Assembly (NCBI GenBank): GCA_015832175.1
Contig: WJXW01000011.1
Span: 930,001-994,000 of the forward strand
Origin: Paraphaeosphaeria minitans
Taxonomy: Eukaryota > Ascomycota > Dothideomycetes > Pleosporales > Didymosphaeriaceae
Direction: 5' to 3'
DNA: 64,000 nt
Shown here: one piece after another, positions 1 to 10,757 of the stretch
Numbering within the stretch: the stretch's first letter is position 1
Layout of the letters: each line of letters starts with the position of its first letter
Program-made: the position numbers and the translations under genes
Notes under the pieces: generated by a model
Seen by the model: only the letters and a program-made list of their open reading frames with translations
Told to the model about the DNA's origin: nothing
The model's database searches: none

Positions 1-1857
1 ATGAGGCCAAATGATATGAATAGCCTTGCCACGGCCGATAGCGAAGAATTCGGGGTGGCGCGATGATGGCTTCGCCCGAGTCTTCAACTGTCCACCAGAT
101 GTGTTATCATCTTGGGAAGGCGAGGGCGGGAGGACAAGGCCGGTCTTATCCAGTTCGTCGAAGTCGCTGTCGCGCACAGGGTCGACTGAGGCCCAGAAAA
201 CAGTGCCATTGACTCCTATGCCTAGGACACTCTCAACAGACTGCCGAGACGAGTCCTCACCCCCGACACAAAGGGCGACATTGAATAGGCGCTCCTGGTG
301 GTGTTCAAAGACCTGGCGATAGTCACCGTTTTCCTGGCGAATGATCCGGAAGCCGCCCTTCTTGACAATAGCGTATACAATGAAATTCTTGCTCGCTGTT
401 ACAAGAGAGCGGTCGATCTGGTCGAACTCTTTTTTGAGCCTAGCGACGTCCATAACGAGATCCGGCGAAAAGAGAATACGTGGCTTCTGCAAGTCTTGGA
501 CGGTGATAGAGGCGAACGCGCGCATAGGGAAGCGATAGACTATTACCGTCTGATCTTCTTCCTTCGCTGGGCTGTCCTCAGCACTCTCCCAGCTGTCGGC
601 AACATCACCCTGGGCAATGTCGTTCGCAACTTGCTTCAGCGAGGCGGCAATTGGCTTCGAGACTTCCTTCTCTAATGCCTTGAAGTTAGCATCATCATCC
701 AGCTCTTTCTTGATCTCCGAAGCAGTCTCGATGATAGCTTCTTCGATCTCCTCGACTTCCCCAGCCGGCATTCGAGCAAGCTCCTTCGCGGCCTCGGCCT
801 CGAGAGTCTCCTCAATCTCCTTACCGATTTGCTCACCCAACTCACTGACAGCCTCGGCGACAGTTTCGTGTGGAGCATTGGCGGGTGACAACTTCCGGTG
901 CTTATGTTGCGATTGGGGTCGCTCCTCGCCACTACTAGTAGATGCAGATCCATCCAAGCCGTGCTTGTGCTTGAGTATCTCCATCTTGGGGGCGAGCGCG
1001 GGAGCCTTCGGGGCCTCAGGAACTGGAGTCCTGTTTCGGGGACTGGCAGCTTCCAATTGTTCGAACGGGTTGCGATAGGTGAAGCGCGGAGCGTCGTTGG
1101 GACGAGTGGGTTCTGGCTCGAACTGGGACTGGCCCGGTCCATCGGATCCGAAAACCCTCATCGGAGAGGCAGCAGACGAAGCCACATTCGGATCCGTAGG
1201 GAGGTTCTCAAGGGTTATTTCAAGAGTTGCAGCGGCGGCAGCCAAGTCTCGAGCCACGTCGTTGACAGCCGTTTCTGGCTGCGGTGCGACGGGCGGAGGA
1301 GAGAAAGCTGCGGCTGAAGCTCGTGAGGAGTGAGCATCGCTCTGAGCAGGCTTTGGGTTCAACAAGCGCATCAGCAGGTCCTGTTGCTGGTGCTGGCTCG
1401 ATGCAGACGCCGACTCGGGTCGAGCAGCGAGTGATGCGGCGCTGGCGGGCGCCTGCGTCGATTTCCCGCCTGTGAAACCCGCAACAAGATCAGAGGCTGA
1501 GATAGCGCGGCCGTTAGCGGAAGGGGTGTCCAACGCCTGCGCATTCTGTGATGTGCGCCTCTGTTGCGCAGCGCTGGGCTGCGAATTGAAGCGCAGCAGA
1601 TTCAGCAGCTGCGTCGACTGTTGTTGCGGTGTCTGCTGCGACACGCCAGCCTGTTCAGGACCTGGCGTATTCGCGACGGAGGAATTGGGCGACATAATTT
1701 CAGATTGGTGATGCGGCTGCGGTCCGCCGGGCGATGGCGAAAAGACAGGTGACGATACTGAGGGTTGGTGATGACCGTGTGGCGAGTGTTGCGGAGCGTT
1801 GCTGCCGGTTGAGCCCTGGCCGTGAAGCAGGGCAAGCAAATCTTGCAGATCCGCCAT
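1..1857 (-). CDS. EDC4/Ge-1 (Pdc1)-like mRNA decapping scaffold, 3' end beyond window
   Basis: An open frame runs from the ATG at 1857 to the left edge (619 codons, no stop, no intron seen), so the C-terminal part is missing. The N-terminal third is Gln/Ser/Pro-rich and holds three short leucine helices: residues 4-11 (LQDLLALL), 83-90 (QLLNLLRF) and 160-168 (DLLMRLLNP region). These look like the helical leucine-rich motifs that bind Edc3/Dcp LSm domains in P-body proteins. An acidic, probably helical stretch follows at about 335-400. The visible part ends in a globular region (around FFAIGRGKAIHIIWPH) that resembles the start of the WD40-like domain of fungal EDC4/Pdc1 proteins. The expected role is a cytoplasmic scaffold for Dcp2 decapping in P bodies. 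The family call rests on layout and remembered similarity; the motif reading is inference. Confidence 0.6.
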   Translation of the reverse strand, partial: MADLQDLLALLHGQGSTGSNAPQHSPHGHHQPSVSSPVFSPSPGGPQPHHQSEIMSPNSSVANTPGPEQAGVSQQTPQQQSTQLLNLLRFNSQPSAAQQRRTSQNAQALDTPSANGRAISASDLVAGFTGGKSTQAPASAASLAARPESASASSQHQQQDLLMRLLNPKPAQSDAHSSRASAAAFSPPPVAPQPETAVNDVARDLAAAAATLEITLENLPTDPNVASSAASPMRVFGSDGPGQSQFEPEPTRPNDAPRFTYRNPFEQLEAASPRNRTPVPEAPKAPALAPKMEILKHKHGLDGSASTSSGEERPQSQHKHRKLSPANAPHETVAEAVSELGEQIGKEIEETLEAEAAKELARMPAGEVEEIEEAIIETASEIKKELDDDANFKALEKEVSKPIAASLKQVANDIAQGDVADSWESAEDSPAKEEDQTVIVYRFPMRAFASITVQDLQKPRILFSPDLVMDVARLKKEFDQIDRSLVTASKNFIVYAIVKKGGFRIIRQENGDYRQVFEHHQERLFNVALCVGGEDSSRQSVESVLGIGVNGTVFWASVDPVRDSDFDELDKTGLVLPPSPSQDDNTSGGQLKTRAKPSSRHPEFFAIGRGKAIHIIWPH

Positions 1858-2437
1858 GGTGAAGGAGAAAAGGAAAGAACTGGTGATGTTAGAAAGTTGA
1901 AGGTGAGAAGCGTTTGTAGGTGAGAGAGCTGTGTTGGCGATGACGCTGCGATGGGAGCCCAAAATTCGCGTGCGGCAGCCCCAGCACAGCCTCTGTTGAT
2001 GCGTGTCACTTACCAGCTCCACCGAGCGCTACTGTGTGGATATAAGCCAACCAACAGGCTGATTGTAGAGCAGAGACGCTGGACGATCGCCTGCGAATGA
2101 ATTGACAACGAAGAAGAGCTGCGGAGTTGGCGCGTCTTCAACAGCGGACCGTCTTAGACTGCATGCGGGAAGGTGCGACGACGCTCAGCCCCGCGAGGCA
2201 GCTGCATCACGTGACCCTCTCTCGTCCACGGCTTGTGCGCTTCGACATAAGATAGACTAATGATATGATGTCTTGACTTTACGACCATCTACTTAATGCT
2301 TATGGGGCTTTTTTTAATGAAGCGGGCAAGCTTTCCATCCGTGGCGGTGAAAAGTGACGGTAGCTAGCTTATCATCCTCCCCATATTGGAGCAGGCAACC
2401 CTTGAAAACAACAGACAATACTTCTTGTGCCTAAATT
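1858..2437. other. Intergenic: promoter of EDC4-like gene
   Basis: This 580-bp gap holds the 5' flank of the gene starting at 1857 and the 3' flank of the ENGase gene. I see no coding sequence and no repeat. A pyrimidine-rich stretch on the minus strand directly precedes the ATG, as is common in fungal 5'UTRs. Confidence 0.6.
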
Positions 2438-4702
2438 TCACGCCAACGGAAGTACGCTTTCTTGTTTGAAGCGAGAAATCTCCTCACCATCAAACCCAAC
2501 GCCAATCAACACAACCTTAACGCCTCCCTCAAAGTTCTCGACGAAAGCCTTGGGAAGCACATGCTCCAGCGCATATGCTCTGCCCAGATCCACGCCGTCT
2601 ATCTGGATTGCAAAGTAAGAGAAAGGACCAGTGATATCGCTGAATGGTATCTCGGACGTCGCAAGTGTGGATCTCTCCTCATCGCCCAGAGTATTTGTAC
2701 ATGTCCAACGCAGTCGCCAATGTTCAGTGTCACCTTCCGCCCGCCTTTCAATCTTCACCTTCTCGACCGAGTATTTGTCTTTGAGGTTTGGGTAGGAGCG
2801 TGGAGCGATGCGAATATCGTAGATCCTGAGGAAAGGGGTTTTCGACTTTTCAAAAGCCGGTGACTTAATTCGGATGCCGAGCTCTTGAAGTCGGACGTAT
2901 TCATACGGACCATGATCAGGTATGACCACGCATTTGGTTGTTCCAAGTGACAGAAGGTTTCCTTCGATTGGGACACACTTGACGCCACTAGAATATTTCA
3001 AGTAGATACTCGCAACCTCGTTGGTTTTGCAGGTCATAGAAAGTTGCAACGAACCATCCGCCGGCATATCAAGCTTGAAAAGAGGCAAGTTGCGCTCGTA
3101 GGCTTGAGTTCTGTTTGCTAGATCTGGGTTGTAACTCTCATAAGCGACTGACAGGAAGGGTTGAACCCTTTCTAATCGGTGACTGGCCTTCTCAACTATG
3201 AGTCGGCTGAACGCGGCATCAAGAGGCGTTTGGCCATCATATACCCGTGCAAGTGCGAAACTTGGCAGTATAGATTGTGATCCCAGCTGCGAGTGCATTT
3301 GCTTGCCGTTGTATAATCGCTGCGCTTCCTTCGCTTCATGGGTAGCAAATGCTCTACCAAAGTCAGTAAAGAAGAACCTCTCCGATCCTGCTGGATATTG
3401 TGTAGCATATCCTGTGATGGGCTGGTCCGCATTGGCCGGATGGCAGAAGCTGGCTTCGCCGCGACATGGGCAAGTCGCTCCATCCCAGAGGGCTTCGCCT
3501 TCCCACATAGCACGCTCAGCTTCTCTGCCATGACCTGGGAAGTGCTCGAAAGACCATGCCGGGCCAAAGACACCTGCAGAAAGCCCGATCTCCGCGAGCT
3601 TGCTGACAGCGATACCGGTATTAGTTCCTCCGCCCCTAATCTCTGGGTACGTCGTCCGGGGAAGTCCAAAATCCACCGTATTTTGCGCCCATACATCAAT
3701 GCCAAAGTACACTTTTTTGGTTGGCAGGCTATGCTTTGATGCGACATCTCTCGACGCTGAAGCGTTGGCTTCTTTCCAGCTGTAATTGGTGAGCACCGCG
3801 CCACAAGTGGCCGAGAAATCGATGTTCTTGTCATTCAGCCTGTTCTGATAGGATATCTTATTGCCCTTGGTAAGGGCATCGTACCTAAAAGAGCCTCCGG
3901 TTAGGAAAGGGAGTGCGTTCTAGACATGTAGATGTACGAACCATATCAGCTCTTTGTTGGCGCCGATCAACTCCTTTAGTTGGCGCAGAAATGGACCCAG
4001 CTCTAAGCTATTATGGGGAAATGGTTTCTCAATGTTTATCAACCAGCCATCAAAGCTAAGAAAGTGTTGTCAGCCATGCCTTAACGATGCGTCCCACGCA
4101 ACTCACCCGTAATGACTAGCTATATCACAGAGTCGCTTCGCCAGTGGGAAGTCTATTCTTTCTTGGCCGTTCTCTCTCTTCCTAGTAGAGCGCAATAACC
4201 TCTCTGTGGCTTTGGTTTGTGGTTCAATGAGGAGAGTTCCAAACGCCTTGACGCCGTTTCTATGCAGCGTGTTGATCCACGAGGGCGGAGGCACACAAAC
4301 AAGTTTGTGGGAAAAGTAAATGAATGACTGTACGTATTGAAGGTATTCACAACAATAGGCTTCCTCGTCGAGACCGACTGCAGATGCGGATTCGTACCCA
4401 TGGTAATTTCCCGAGTAGTCATGGCATATCAGGACATTTGCTTTCTGTGCTCCATTTTCACTGATAGGAGACGGACGGGGTAGCAGAGGAGTATTAGCAC
4501 GCTGAATCGGATCCGAGTCAGCCTCGGTCCAGGCTTCTAGTTGATCAAAAGTGTCGAAGTATGTGAAGCCCTTTAGCTGATCGAGTCGACGCTGCTTCTC
4601 GCGTTCTTTGGGTGTGGGGCCAGTGTCTGGAGAAGGGAACAAGTCACGGTATCTATCCCGAATAGGCCTGAGAATGTCTTTCCAGTCGGTTAAAAAGGCC
4701 AT
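2438..4702 (-). CDS. Cytosolic endo-beta-N-acetylglucosaminidase (GH85, ENGase)
   Basis: ENGase cuts the chitobiose core of N-glycans, releasing oligosaccharides from misfolded or retrotranslocated glycoproteins in the cytosol. Model (718 aa): exons 4702-4107, 4055-3942 and 3884-2438; both junctions restore frame exactly. Exon 1 carries the GH85 opening (TYFDTFDQLEAW, VLICHDYSGNYHGYE, YLQYVQSFIYFSHKLV). Exon 2 carries FDGWLINIEKPF with the catalytic pair Asn206 and Glu208. Across the second junction comes IWYDALTKGNKISYQNRLND, another family hallmark. The C-terminal half (about 470-718) is a beta-rich accessory region. I chose the ATG at 4702 (MAFLTDWKD); the frame is open 39 codons further up but that part looks non-coding. 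Intron 2 uses an unusual GTTCGT donor. No signal peptide, in keeping with a cytosolic enzyme. It is head to head with ERD2, 460 bp away. Confidence 0.92.
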
Positions 4703-5162
4703 ATTAAGCTGTGCTGGAGCGCGCAACGCTGTTGAGACGTGGACGGAACAAGCGACAACGATCACCCGCAACTTGCGTGAACCATCCCCGCAGAAGTCAT
4801 GCCTCGTATCGAGCAGCACTTCCTGCTGCTGGACTGCCTATGACACTCAAAGAGACGGGTGCAAAATAAAATTGTGGACTCTCACTTGTTCATGGCACGG
4901 TTTGATACTACAGACTGCCAGTCTACTGCTTCTACTCGCGGTACGAATGGTAAGCGGCGGTGACGTTGGGGTCGCGAGTACCGACAGGGTTTTTTCTTGG
5001 CGCTGCAAGGATCCCAGCTCGCCTTGGTAGGTACGCGCAGCGCCCTCGGAGCTCCAAACGTGTCAATTTCATTTCGAGTCTTCAACGTCCTCTCACTACC
5101 ACGTTCCTCTATAGGCCCACCCGTATTGTGCACCCAACTGAGCGGAAGGATCGCGCGCCAAA
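4703..5162. promoter_or_regulatory. Shared divergent promoter, ENGase / ERD2
   Basis: This 460-bp interval separates two divergent genes and must hold both promoters. A TGACGT half-palindrome (4961-4966), a CRE/bZIP-type site of the kind used by HacA-like factors, lies near its middle. A single hexamer is weak evidence. Nothing else stands out. Confidence 0.45.
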
Positions 5163-6075
5163 ATGATGAATCTCTTCAGGTTACTAGGTGCGTTCTGCTG
5201 CCATCCTTAGCCACTATACAAGCCGCAATGGCTCCTGACATGGACATCGCATGAAGCAATTGGAAGCGCATACTGACTGTCGCATTGCAGGGGATAGTTC
5301 CCATCTCCTATCCATCTTGATATTGCTCCAGAAGATGAAGTCGTCAAGCGTACGCCCATGAAGCCCCGCCAATCCGGAGAACGTAGCCTAACAGCAGCAG
5401 AGCGCGTCCGGTATCTCGTTCAAGTCACAGTTTCTCTACCTCATCGTATACGTTACCCGATACGTCGACCTTCTTTGGACCTTTTACGAGCCCAAGTCGC
5501 TCTACAACACCATCTTTAAGATCATCTTTATCAGCACGGCCTCGTACACCGTCTACCTCATGCTCAACGATTACAAGCCCACCCACGACCCGAATCTCGA
5601 TACCTTCAAGGTGCAATACCTGATTGGGGCCAGCGCGATATTGGCGATTCTTTTCCCGTACAAGTACAACTTCACGGAGGTGGGTGCAAGGTCTAGCTGG
5701 AACGAACGGGCTGAAATTGACCGTGGCGCAGATCCTCTGGGCTTTCTCCATCTGGCTTGAATCGGTCGCTATCCTCCCACAGCTCTTTATGCTCCAAAGA
5801 ACGGGCGAGGCGGAAACCATTACCACCCACTACCTATTTGCTCTTGGTGCTTACCGTGCGCTGTACATTCCCAACTGGATCTACCGATACTTCTTCGAGG
5901 TACCGCGCTTCTGGGATCCCATTGCCGTTATCGCAGGCATCGTCCAGACCATCCTCTATTCTGACTTCTTCTGGATCTACTACACAAAGTGCGTCTTCAC
6001 CACGGCGGGAAGGGATGTGATTGCTAACGAGAGATCAGGGTCATTCAAGGCAAGAAGTTCAACCTGCCGGTGTAG
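5163..6075 (+). CDS. ERD2: ER lumen protein retaining receptor (KDEL/HDEL receptor)
   Basis: Golgi-to-ER retrieval receptor for HDEL-type luminal proteins; a seven-helix membrane protein. Model (218 aa): exons 5163-5187, 5291-5349, 5401-5679, 5732-5988 and 6039-6075, summing to 657 nt. Signatures in order: [93 protein letters not shown] and the C-terminal KKFNLPV. Length and order match the fungal family (about 210-220 aa). The third exon follows three consecutive CAG trinucleotides (5392-5400), all usable in frame. I took the last because it gives the same loop length as yeast Erd2. A second ATG follows the first directly; either may start translation. Confidence 0.95.
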
Positions 6076-7198
6076 GGGACCGGGTTCTTTCCAGCGTTAC
6101 TTGCGAATTCGAGCGACGGGCATGAGGCAGTCGGGGTCGCCAGGCTATGTGGAGTCTGGCGGGAGCTACCCGCATTCAAAGACTGCAATTACTCTCGTGC
6201 TGTATGATCGGGCCATGCGGTCAGTTTCGAATGGCGCCAAATGTATTACGAGTTCCATTATGCGACTACGGAAGGTGCAGGCGTTCTGGCGCAAGGCACA
6301 TGCAAAGGAATCTATGTTGAGGGTAGGGTAGATTGTTGGGCGTTTGTGAGGACACTGCGTCCTTGAATGGGTGGATATACCATGGCCTGCAGCTGTATTT
6401 CTATTCAAATACATCTACGGATGTGTGAGCATGTGGTTTTCCAGGCACATTTTGCACGCACGTTGCTCTTTTGCATTTGATGCCCCGCCCGATGCTGATC
6501 GAGCTTGTCCTACCTGCAGTTCCCCAGTTCTACCAATTTGCGCATCACTGCCCAGCTGCCCAGGTTTCCTGAGATAGACAGACTTGTTCGCGGATTGTAT
6601 ATTTGACATGGCGCAGATTAGGAGCTTTTTATCGGTCTTCTAGTGAGGCACGTGCTCCTCATCTGCGGTCTCATTATAATGAGCGTAGGTTGTGTTTAGC
6701 GGAACCTGCTCCAATCCAAGTCGATAGTGATGCCCTCATCCGTGGAGCTCAGGTGATTTCTCACACGAATGGTGTCATGTGCAAGCTTCGCGTGCAGAAC
6801 CCTGCATGTTGTTACACTGTATGCCGTAGTATTCCGCTTGTAGAATTTTGATCCAATCATAACATAATTTTGCGGTACCGACATTACTATCCTGAGCGCC
6901 GAGATCGACGATATTGAAAAATGAATACATCGAAATAGAATAGCGTCCCCTCGTGAAGGTACGGTCATGTTCGGATCTAGATGGATCCCAGATGCGACAG
7001 AGTTGACTTTGGTCTCGTCCACCCGTCAGCTCCACATTCCTACTGACGCCAGTCTCCCCGACCATGTTGTTCCTCTCCGCCTCTTTCCATGGTCATTCTC
7101 GACTTCTGCGTGCCTGTAGCCAGCTCAGGTGTGGTTCCCGTAAATGTGACTCCAATCAACTTGCGCCGCATACCATACCCCACGTTCTTGAGGCACTG
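6076..7198. other. Intergenic, no gene seen
   Basis: About 1.1 kb downstream of ERD2 with only short random frames on both strands. Position 7040-7198 is the region into which the cysteine-rich relic at 7199-7825 would continue if its TAG were read through. Confidence 0.5.
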
Positions 7199-7825
7199 CT
7201 AGCTTCTCGCCTTCCCGATGTCCTGTTGCGCCGCAGGACCCAAACCTCCACGCATCATGCCGCCAGACACACATAATGGTTGCTCAAAGATCACGCAGCG
7301 GTAGTCCCTCCGAATATTGTACACCAGTGTCGAATTAAAGGCGGAAGGGCCAATGGGATCATAGCATTTCACGCCTCTTATCGTATAACTGTCACCCGTG
7401 TCTTCGTCAAAGTCCTCACGGGCGCAAAGATACTCATCAACCCTACCGGGGGCCTCGGTATCCGTCGTGATGTCGCCCGCATACTCGCCCAACCAGTTAC
7501 ATTTCTCACCCGAAGGTCTCTGGCCGTAGTACTGGTCCCAATGGTAGTCATCTGGATGCTGCTCATGCGTGGCCCCGAAGCACTTGTAGCTCTTCGCCTG
7601 TCCCGTCTCTTGTACCTTCTTGCCAGTGCCCCCGTACACGGCGGCGTTGGCACCGCAATCGGGCTCTTCGTATATCATGCATCGACAGCCCTGACTGACC
7701 TCATCCTCAACACCAAGTATCTCGTAAATCATGGTTGCGTTGCGAGACTTGCTCCCCTCTAGGTTGTAGCAAGTGATGTTGCCTAGATCTGGACCTCTCC
7801 CAGAAGAACAGTAACGTACATCCAC
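7199..7825 (-). pseudogene. Cysteine-rich secreted-protein-like relic with internal duplication
   Basis: An open frame of about 208 codons with regularly placed cysteines, made of two related halves. Half 1 has NITCYN...GCRCMIYEEPDCG...GKKVQETGQAKSYKC; half 2 has GVKCYD...DYRCVIFEQPLCV...QDIGKARS. The frame ends at a TAG exactly where half 1 has Tyr of SYKC, and the next codons after the TAG again include a Cys. At the other end there is no ATG or signal peptide: the first codon is GTG and an in-frame TAA lies two codons upstream, at the edge of AT-rich DNA. It therefore looks truncated on both sides. It may alternatively be an exon of a gene whose first exon lies in the AT-rich tract. Function is not recognised; the Cys spacing suggests an apoplastic protein or effector. 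Confidence 0.45.
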
Positions 7826-7849
7826 GCCTTACGGAACACCCATTGTACC

Positions 7850-8510
7850 GGAACAATTTCTAAGTACTTAGACATTAGGACTTAACAAAATCTACTACTT
7901 TTATTACCTTAGGGCGAGACTCCATAATTAGGTACTTTAACATCTTCTCTCCCTGTCTAACCTTAGCAATCCCAAAATTACAGCTGTTTATAAGACGTCT
8001 CCCGCCCTTTTTTACAAAGGTATATGTTTTCAATCGAGATCAATTACAACGAGCTATAGGGCCAACGCCATGTCACTGTAGATTTCTCGCCAATTAAACC
8101 CCTTCTCCACTTACCCAAGAATCTAGTTCTAGTTATACGAGATGAATCCCGGCGTTAGGGTTGTTGTTGGCGTGCAATTTATGCGGATCGCCACCCCGGG
8201 TCGGTACTATGGTTAGAGGCAAAAGTAGTGTCGAAATTGGGTCCGGAAATGAGTGCCAATAACTATATTTTACGCAGTCACGTGGGTTTACTGATATGGG
8301 ATGAAACTCTTAATTATCTACCACTTTGTGTGCCCGCTATGCGTAGCAATTACGCCCCTATACCTCTCCTCTATACTATCTACTATAGAGAGGACGTATC
8401 TAGGCGAAATTGTATCTCACGCCTACACAGGGAAAAAGGGGATAAAACTGCGATTGCATTGTTTTTAATACAAATTACTATGGATTAGAATATCTTGGCA
8501 GTAATAATCC
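7850..8510. repeat. AT-rich tract, probably RIP-degraded repeat
   Basis: Composition changes sharply from the surroundings: many TA steps, CTA/TAG trinucleotides and stop codons in all frames, with no coding signal. This is the usual look of repeats mutated C-to-T by repeat-induced point mutation in filamentous ascomycetes. No terminal repeats or transposase remnants can be recognised by eye. Confidence 0.5.
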
Positions 8511-8992
8511 AGTTTTTGCAATGCCGAGCGCTCCAACCACCCACCCCCTGCCATTTGACACTACTTTTGCCTGTAACCATATTGCATCGCCAAAAGCTCA
8601 CCCAATCAGAACATTTGACTATAATGCTTACCTGTTGTATCTTATCTTATCTAAACACTTGGCTTGTGGCTGTGGGGCTCCCGCACCTGCCAGCGCTGCG
8701 TGCCGGAACAAGACAATCACCATCGTCCCCAAAAAAGAGATAGGCCCCATCAATCGCGAAGCCTGAAACGCCCACATCCGGAGACAAAGCCTCCAGTTTT
8801 AGGCGCGGAGCCGGTAGATTTTCTAGTCGCTCTGAGGCGGGTATCGCTTGACGGACTACGCTATTGGCTGCCTAGTTGTGTGGCTTTGTTCGCTGAGTCA
8901 ACCAGAACATCAGGTCTTTCACGATCCGTCAGTTTGCAACAGAGCGACCTGCCAAACAACTTCACGATGCTGCACAAGATACAGCTTAACCA
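8511..8992. other. Intergenic 5' flank of the family relic
   Basis: Moderately GC-rich sequence between the AT-rich tract and the pseudogene at 8993. No reading frame with coding character. It may be the original 5' flank that was copied together with the relic. Confidence 0.35.
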
Positions 8993-10183
8993 ATGTCGCA
9001 ACCAAATTTAACGAAGCCTCAAGACGTCACGCCACCCCCTAGTATCATAGAGCCGCCTTTGACACCTCCATCAAAGACAAGAAGCCAGTTGCAGATGCTC
9101 ATCGCGTTATCGCGCTATTTAGAGATATCCAAGCAGGAAGGAATACCAAAAGAGACAGCCAGATCGAATTCCAGGTTGCGAAAGGAGAGTTCGACCAGAT
9201 ACAGAGTGTGCTCCTGCAAGACGGCCCTCTTTTGAAGTTTGTAGCAGCCAGCATACGGTGAGTGGTCTTTAAAGACCACGATGAACACGGCTGATGGAGA
9301 ACTTTGGCAGATATGACTACGACGAAGCCATACACCTACTAGTAGTTCGCATGCCTACTGGGGTACACGAATTTTTCATCGACGAGGTGGAAGATGACAT
9401 TCGGAGCCAACTGAAAGCAATCCGTAACAGACCTGACCGGACGGCCCAATTCGCGCAGAATATACGACCCGCCCGATCTACTGAAATACGTTTCGCTACT
9501 AGAAGTCGCGATATCATCCAGACATATCGTTTGGGCATAAGGACGCGCGATTTCCGGGGCTTATCGTGGAAGTCGCATTTTCGCAGGATTATAAGCAGCT
9601 ACGCCGCTTGGCTGAGAACTATCTTTTGGATTCGGATGCAAATGTACGGGTCGTCGTCGGCATAAACATCGCATACGATAAAGTGTCGCGCAAAGCGACG
9701 ATATCGATTTGGAGGCCAAAGCTATCTAAAACCCCAAATGGATATGACTTAGAAGTTGAGGAAGAGGTGATGGATGAGGTAGGCTTGGACTCCATAAATT
9801 GAACGTGTGCTCAATACTCTAACACTCTTAATCATCAGGTTTTCCGTGATGACGAAGGTAACTCCGTCGAACACACCGGCTTACGACTCCACCTGAGCGA
9901 TTTCACCTGCGAAAGGATTGCACAAGAGGAAACGGGAGCAGAGGATGCAGAAATTCGCATTTCTGGAACGCAGCTCTGCCAGTATGTTGCTACAGCGGAG
10001 AACAATGTACAGCGAGCTATGCGCGAGCAACCTTTGCCTAGTAGTAACATCATCAACAAACGAAGACGATCGACAACACCTCCTAAAGAGCTCAGGCCGG
10101 AGGATAGAGCAAGGTACGTTAAGCAGGAGAAGAGAGCGACGAAGCGCGGGGATTATGACGTTAGTTATGAGCATAAACAATGA
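8993..10183 (+). pseudogene. Frameshifted copy of an expanded fungal gene family (nuclease-like fold suspected)
   Basis: Three frames must be joined to read one protein. It opens with ATG TCG CAA (MSQPNLTKPQDVTPPP). A one-base shift near 9070-9090 then leads into DAHRVIALFRDIQAGRN and GEFDQIQSVLLQDGPLL. A 53-bp intron at 9258-9310 is followed by DEAIHLLVVRMPTGVHEFF and AQFAQNIRPARSTEI. A second shift near 9515 leads into FPGLIVEVAFSQDYKQL and LLDSDANVRVVVGINI, and a second intron at 9779-9838 precedes a basic tail ending at the TGA at 10181. I remember this layout from uncharacterised proteins present in many copies in Dothideomycete genomes. The P..IVEVA.S segment followed by VRVVVG recalls PD-(D/E)XK/Uma2-type folds, but that is speculative. 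Both introns keep good splice sites, so decay seems recent. Confidence 0.6.
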
Positions 10184-10333
10184 ACCAAGAGCTTCTCAGA
10201 GAGATCAACCATGTTACCTGTGATTGGCTATGAAGTAGATGCCTTCCCGGTGCTGCGGCATAAAGCGCTATTCTATCGTAAAGCATAAGCAAAAGGATGA
10301 GGCTACGCCTCAACAAGTGCAATACAGTAACCC

Positions 10334-10757
10334 TCAAGCTCCAAGACGGCTTGCATCAATCATGCTCATGTTCTGGCCGTTTTCCGAACCACCACTTTCC
10401 ATTTGCGTCAGGAGCTTTCGCACTTCTGAACCATCTTGTCCCATTGTTCCAGTGCCATACACCATCTCTGCCAACATTCGCAACTGCATCGGCATCTTGT
10501 CATCTCCGTAATGCTCAATTACTTCTTGCTTCGTTACCTTTTCCCCTAAGTTGCTCCACGCGCCACTCTGGCCAAAGTAACACATTCTTCGTCTTTCTCA
10601 GATGTCCACCATGGCGGAAGAAGCTTTGGACGTGCGGCTGCCTTTTCGAGGTACTTGCGGAAGGGCTCGGTGCTAGATAAGAGCCAGTATAGACAGTACG
10701 CGGCATGGCCTTGCCCTCATAAGTCAGAGGAAACGACTTCCTTCGCGAATGGAGCAC
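10334..10757 (-). pseudogene. samB-like (MYND zinc-finger family) C-terminal fragment, frameshifted
   Basis: Reading down the minus strand, three frames supply consecutive pieces of one protein: SRRKSFPLTYEGKAMPRTVY, then WLLSSTEPFRKYLEKAAARP and LLPPWWTSEKDEEC, then FGQSGAWSNLGEKVTKQEVI, EHYGDDKMPMQLRMLAEMVY and a Gly/Ser-rich end at 10334. The order and the PMQLRMLAE.VYGTG core match the C-terminal region of samB/Mub1-type MYND proteins (regulators of morphogenesis). The MYND finger itself is absent upstream. Two frame changes and the missing N-terminus make this a degraded partial duplicate. Recognition is from memory, so confidence is moderate. Confidence 0.5.
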
